Shown: positions 6,203 through 6,853 of the stretch, piece after piece | Layout: each line of letters opens with the position of its first letter | Position numbering within the stretch: the first letter of the stretch is position 1 | Assembly: GCA_030596465.1 (NCBI GenBank) | Contig: JAUVJW010000108.1 | Location: forward strand, 1 to 6,853 | DNA length: 6,853 bases | Direction: 5' to 3' | Source of the DNA: Candidatus Fermentibacteraceae bacterium | Lineage (GTDB): Bacteria > Fermentibacterota > Fermentibacteria > Fermentibacterales > JCC-6 | Program-made: the position numbers and the translations under genes | The notes under the pieces: generated by a model | What the model was told of the DNA's origin: nothing | What the model saw: only the letters and a program-made list of their open reading frames with translations | Database searches by the model: none

Positions 6203-6853
6203 ATGAAGAAAAAACCCAAGAAAATCGCAGTTATCGGCCTGGGCACTTTTGGGAGCAGCCTGGCAAATGAACTGATTATGCAGAACGCAGAAGTTGTTGC
6301 AATTGACATCAAACAGGAGCTTGTGAACAACATATCCAACAACGTTTACAATGCAATCTGCTTTGACTGCACAAACGAGAAGCAACTGGAGGGATACGGA
6401 ATCGGGAACCTTGATCTGGCTATAGTGGCCATAGGTGAAAATTTTGGAAACACTGTAATAATTACAAAAATCCTCAAAGATCTCGGTGTTACAGTATACA
6501 GCCGGGCAAGCAACGACAGAGAGGAAAAGATTTTAAATGCCGTGGGCGCTGACAAGGTCTATCGCCCGGAACATGAACAGGGGATTACCGAGGCCAGAGC
6601 TATCACTTATTCAGGAGTAAAGGAATATGTGCGGTTGAGATCCGGCATGGATCTCATAGTCACCGAACCTGTGAAAACCCAGGTTGGAAAAATGATCAGA
6701 GATCTGGGTATTCGCAGAACTTTCGGTATAAACATCGCCTTCTTTGGAAAAATGAAGGAGAATGGCGAGTACGATTACAGAATTCCAAACCCGGAAGATG
6801 TACTCAATGAAGGTGATCTCCTGTGGCTGATCGGGTCAAACAAAGACATCAGG
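6203..6853 (+). CDS. ktrA: KtrA/TrkA family RCK potassium-uptake regulatory subunit (3' end cut by window)
   Basis: This is the cytoplasmic nucleotide-binding subunit that gates the KtrB pore. The 217 visible residues begin with an RCK_N Rossmann domain: IAVIGLGTFGSSLA (8-21) is the dinucleotide-binding GxGxxG turn, VVAIDI (31-36) ends strand two with the ribose-binding Asp35, FDCTNEKQL (54-62) matches the family GDAT motif, and LAIVAIGENFGNTV (72-85) matches the KtrA strand-four motif. VYSRA (98-102) and NAVGADKVYRPEHEQGITEA (112-131) complete the domain. An RCK_C domain follows from about residue 140, ending with the NEGDLLWLIGSNKDI stretch (202-216). Known KtrA proteins are about 220 residues, so only a few codons are probably missing. 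By homology ATP/ADP or NAD(H) binding and a second C-domain ligand would control gating. The ATG is 5 bases after the ktrB stop, with AGGG (6191-6194) or AGGA (6196-6199) as ribosome binding site. Confidence 0.93.
   Translation, partial: MKKKPKKIAVIGLGTFGSSLANELIMQNAEVVAIDIKQELVNNISNNVYNAICFDCTNEKQLEGYGIGNLDLAIVAIGENFGNTVIITKILKDLGVTVYSRASNDREEKILNAVGADKVYRPEHEQGITEARAITYSGVKEYVRLRSGMDLIVTEPVKTQVGKMIRDLGIRRTFGINIAFFGKMKENGEYDYRIPNPEDVLNEGDLLWLIGSNKDIR

Noticed and set aside
1..6853. Defence system, mobile element or CRISPR array
   Set aside because: All coding sequence is accounted for by metabolic, envelope and transport genes, and I saw no direct or inverted repeats, transposase or nuclease motifs.

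Overview
The window holds two divergent transcription units separated by a short intergenic region (about 90 bases, 4374-4463). Genes are densely packed. Base composition looks close to balanced. No tRNA, rRNA, CRISPR array, insertion sequence or phage gene is visible.

Leftward (minus-strand) unit, in order of transcription: a class II fructose-bisphosphate-aldolase-like enzyme (4373 to 3111), dihydroorotase pyrC (about 3106 to 1835), a 553-residue repeat-rich lipoprotein (1848 to 187), and the first 61 codons of a gene that reads as pyrK, the electron-transfer subunit of type 1B dihydroorotate dehydrogenase (183 to the window edge). Successive genes either overlap or are separated by only 3-4 bases, so co-transcription is very likely. 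pyrC makes dihydroorotate and the PyrK-PyrD complex would oxidise it to orotate. The unit is therefore a pyrimidine-synthesis operon with an aldolase at its head and an envelope lipoprotein inside it.

Rightward (plus-strand) unit: a TrkH/KtrB-type potassium translocation subunit (4464-6197), followed 5 bases later by a KtrA/TrkA-type RCK regulatory subunit (from 6203, cut by the window end close to its expected C-terminus). Together they form a potassium uptake system: membrane pore plus cytoplasmic nucleotide-gated ring.

The lipoprotein signal peptide, with Cys followed by a Tyr/Asn-rich stretch (CAYYNTYYNA), points to a diderm bacterium. From memory, that stretch resembles the mature N-terminus of TPR lipoproteins in the Fibrobacteres-Chlorobi-Bacteroidetes (FCB) assemblage. 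Together with the long N-terminally extended TrkH and the Ktr-type partner, I guess an uncultivated FCB-group lineage. This taxonomic guess is weak and rests on no search.

Start codons are unusual here. At least two genes (pyrK and ktrB) have their well-spaced Shine-Dalgarno in front of TTG, and the lipoprotein gene may be a third. I did not find a convincing novel system. The most worthwhile points are the lipoprotein inside the pyrimidine operon, the pyrK 5' end hidden at the window edge, and the aldolase variant.
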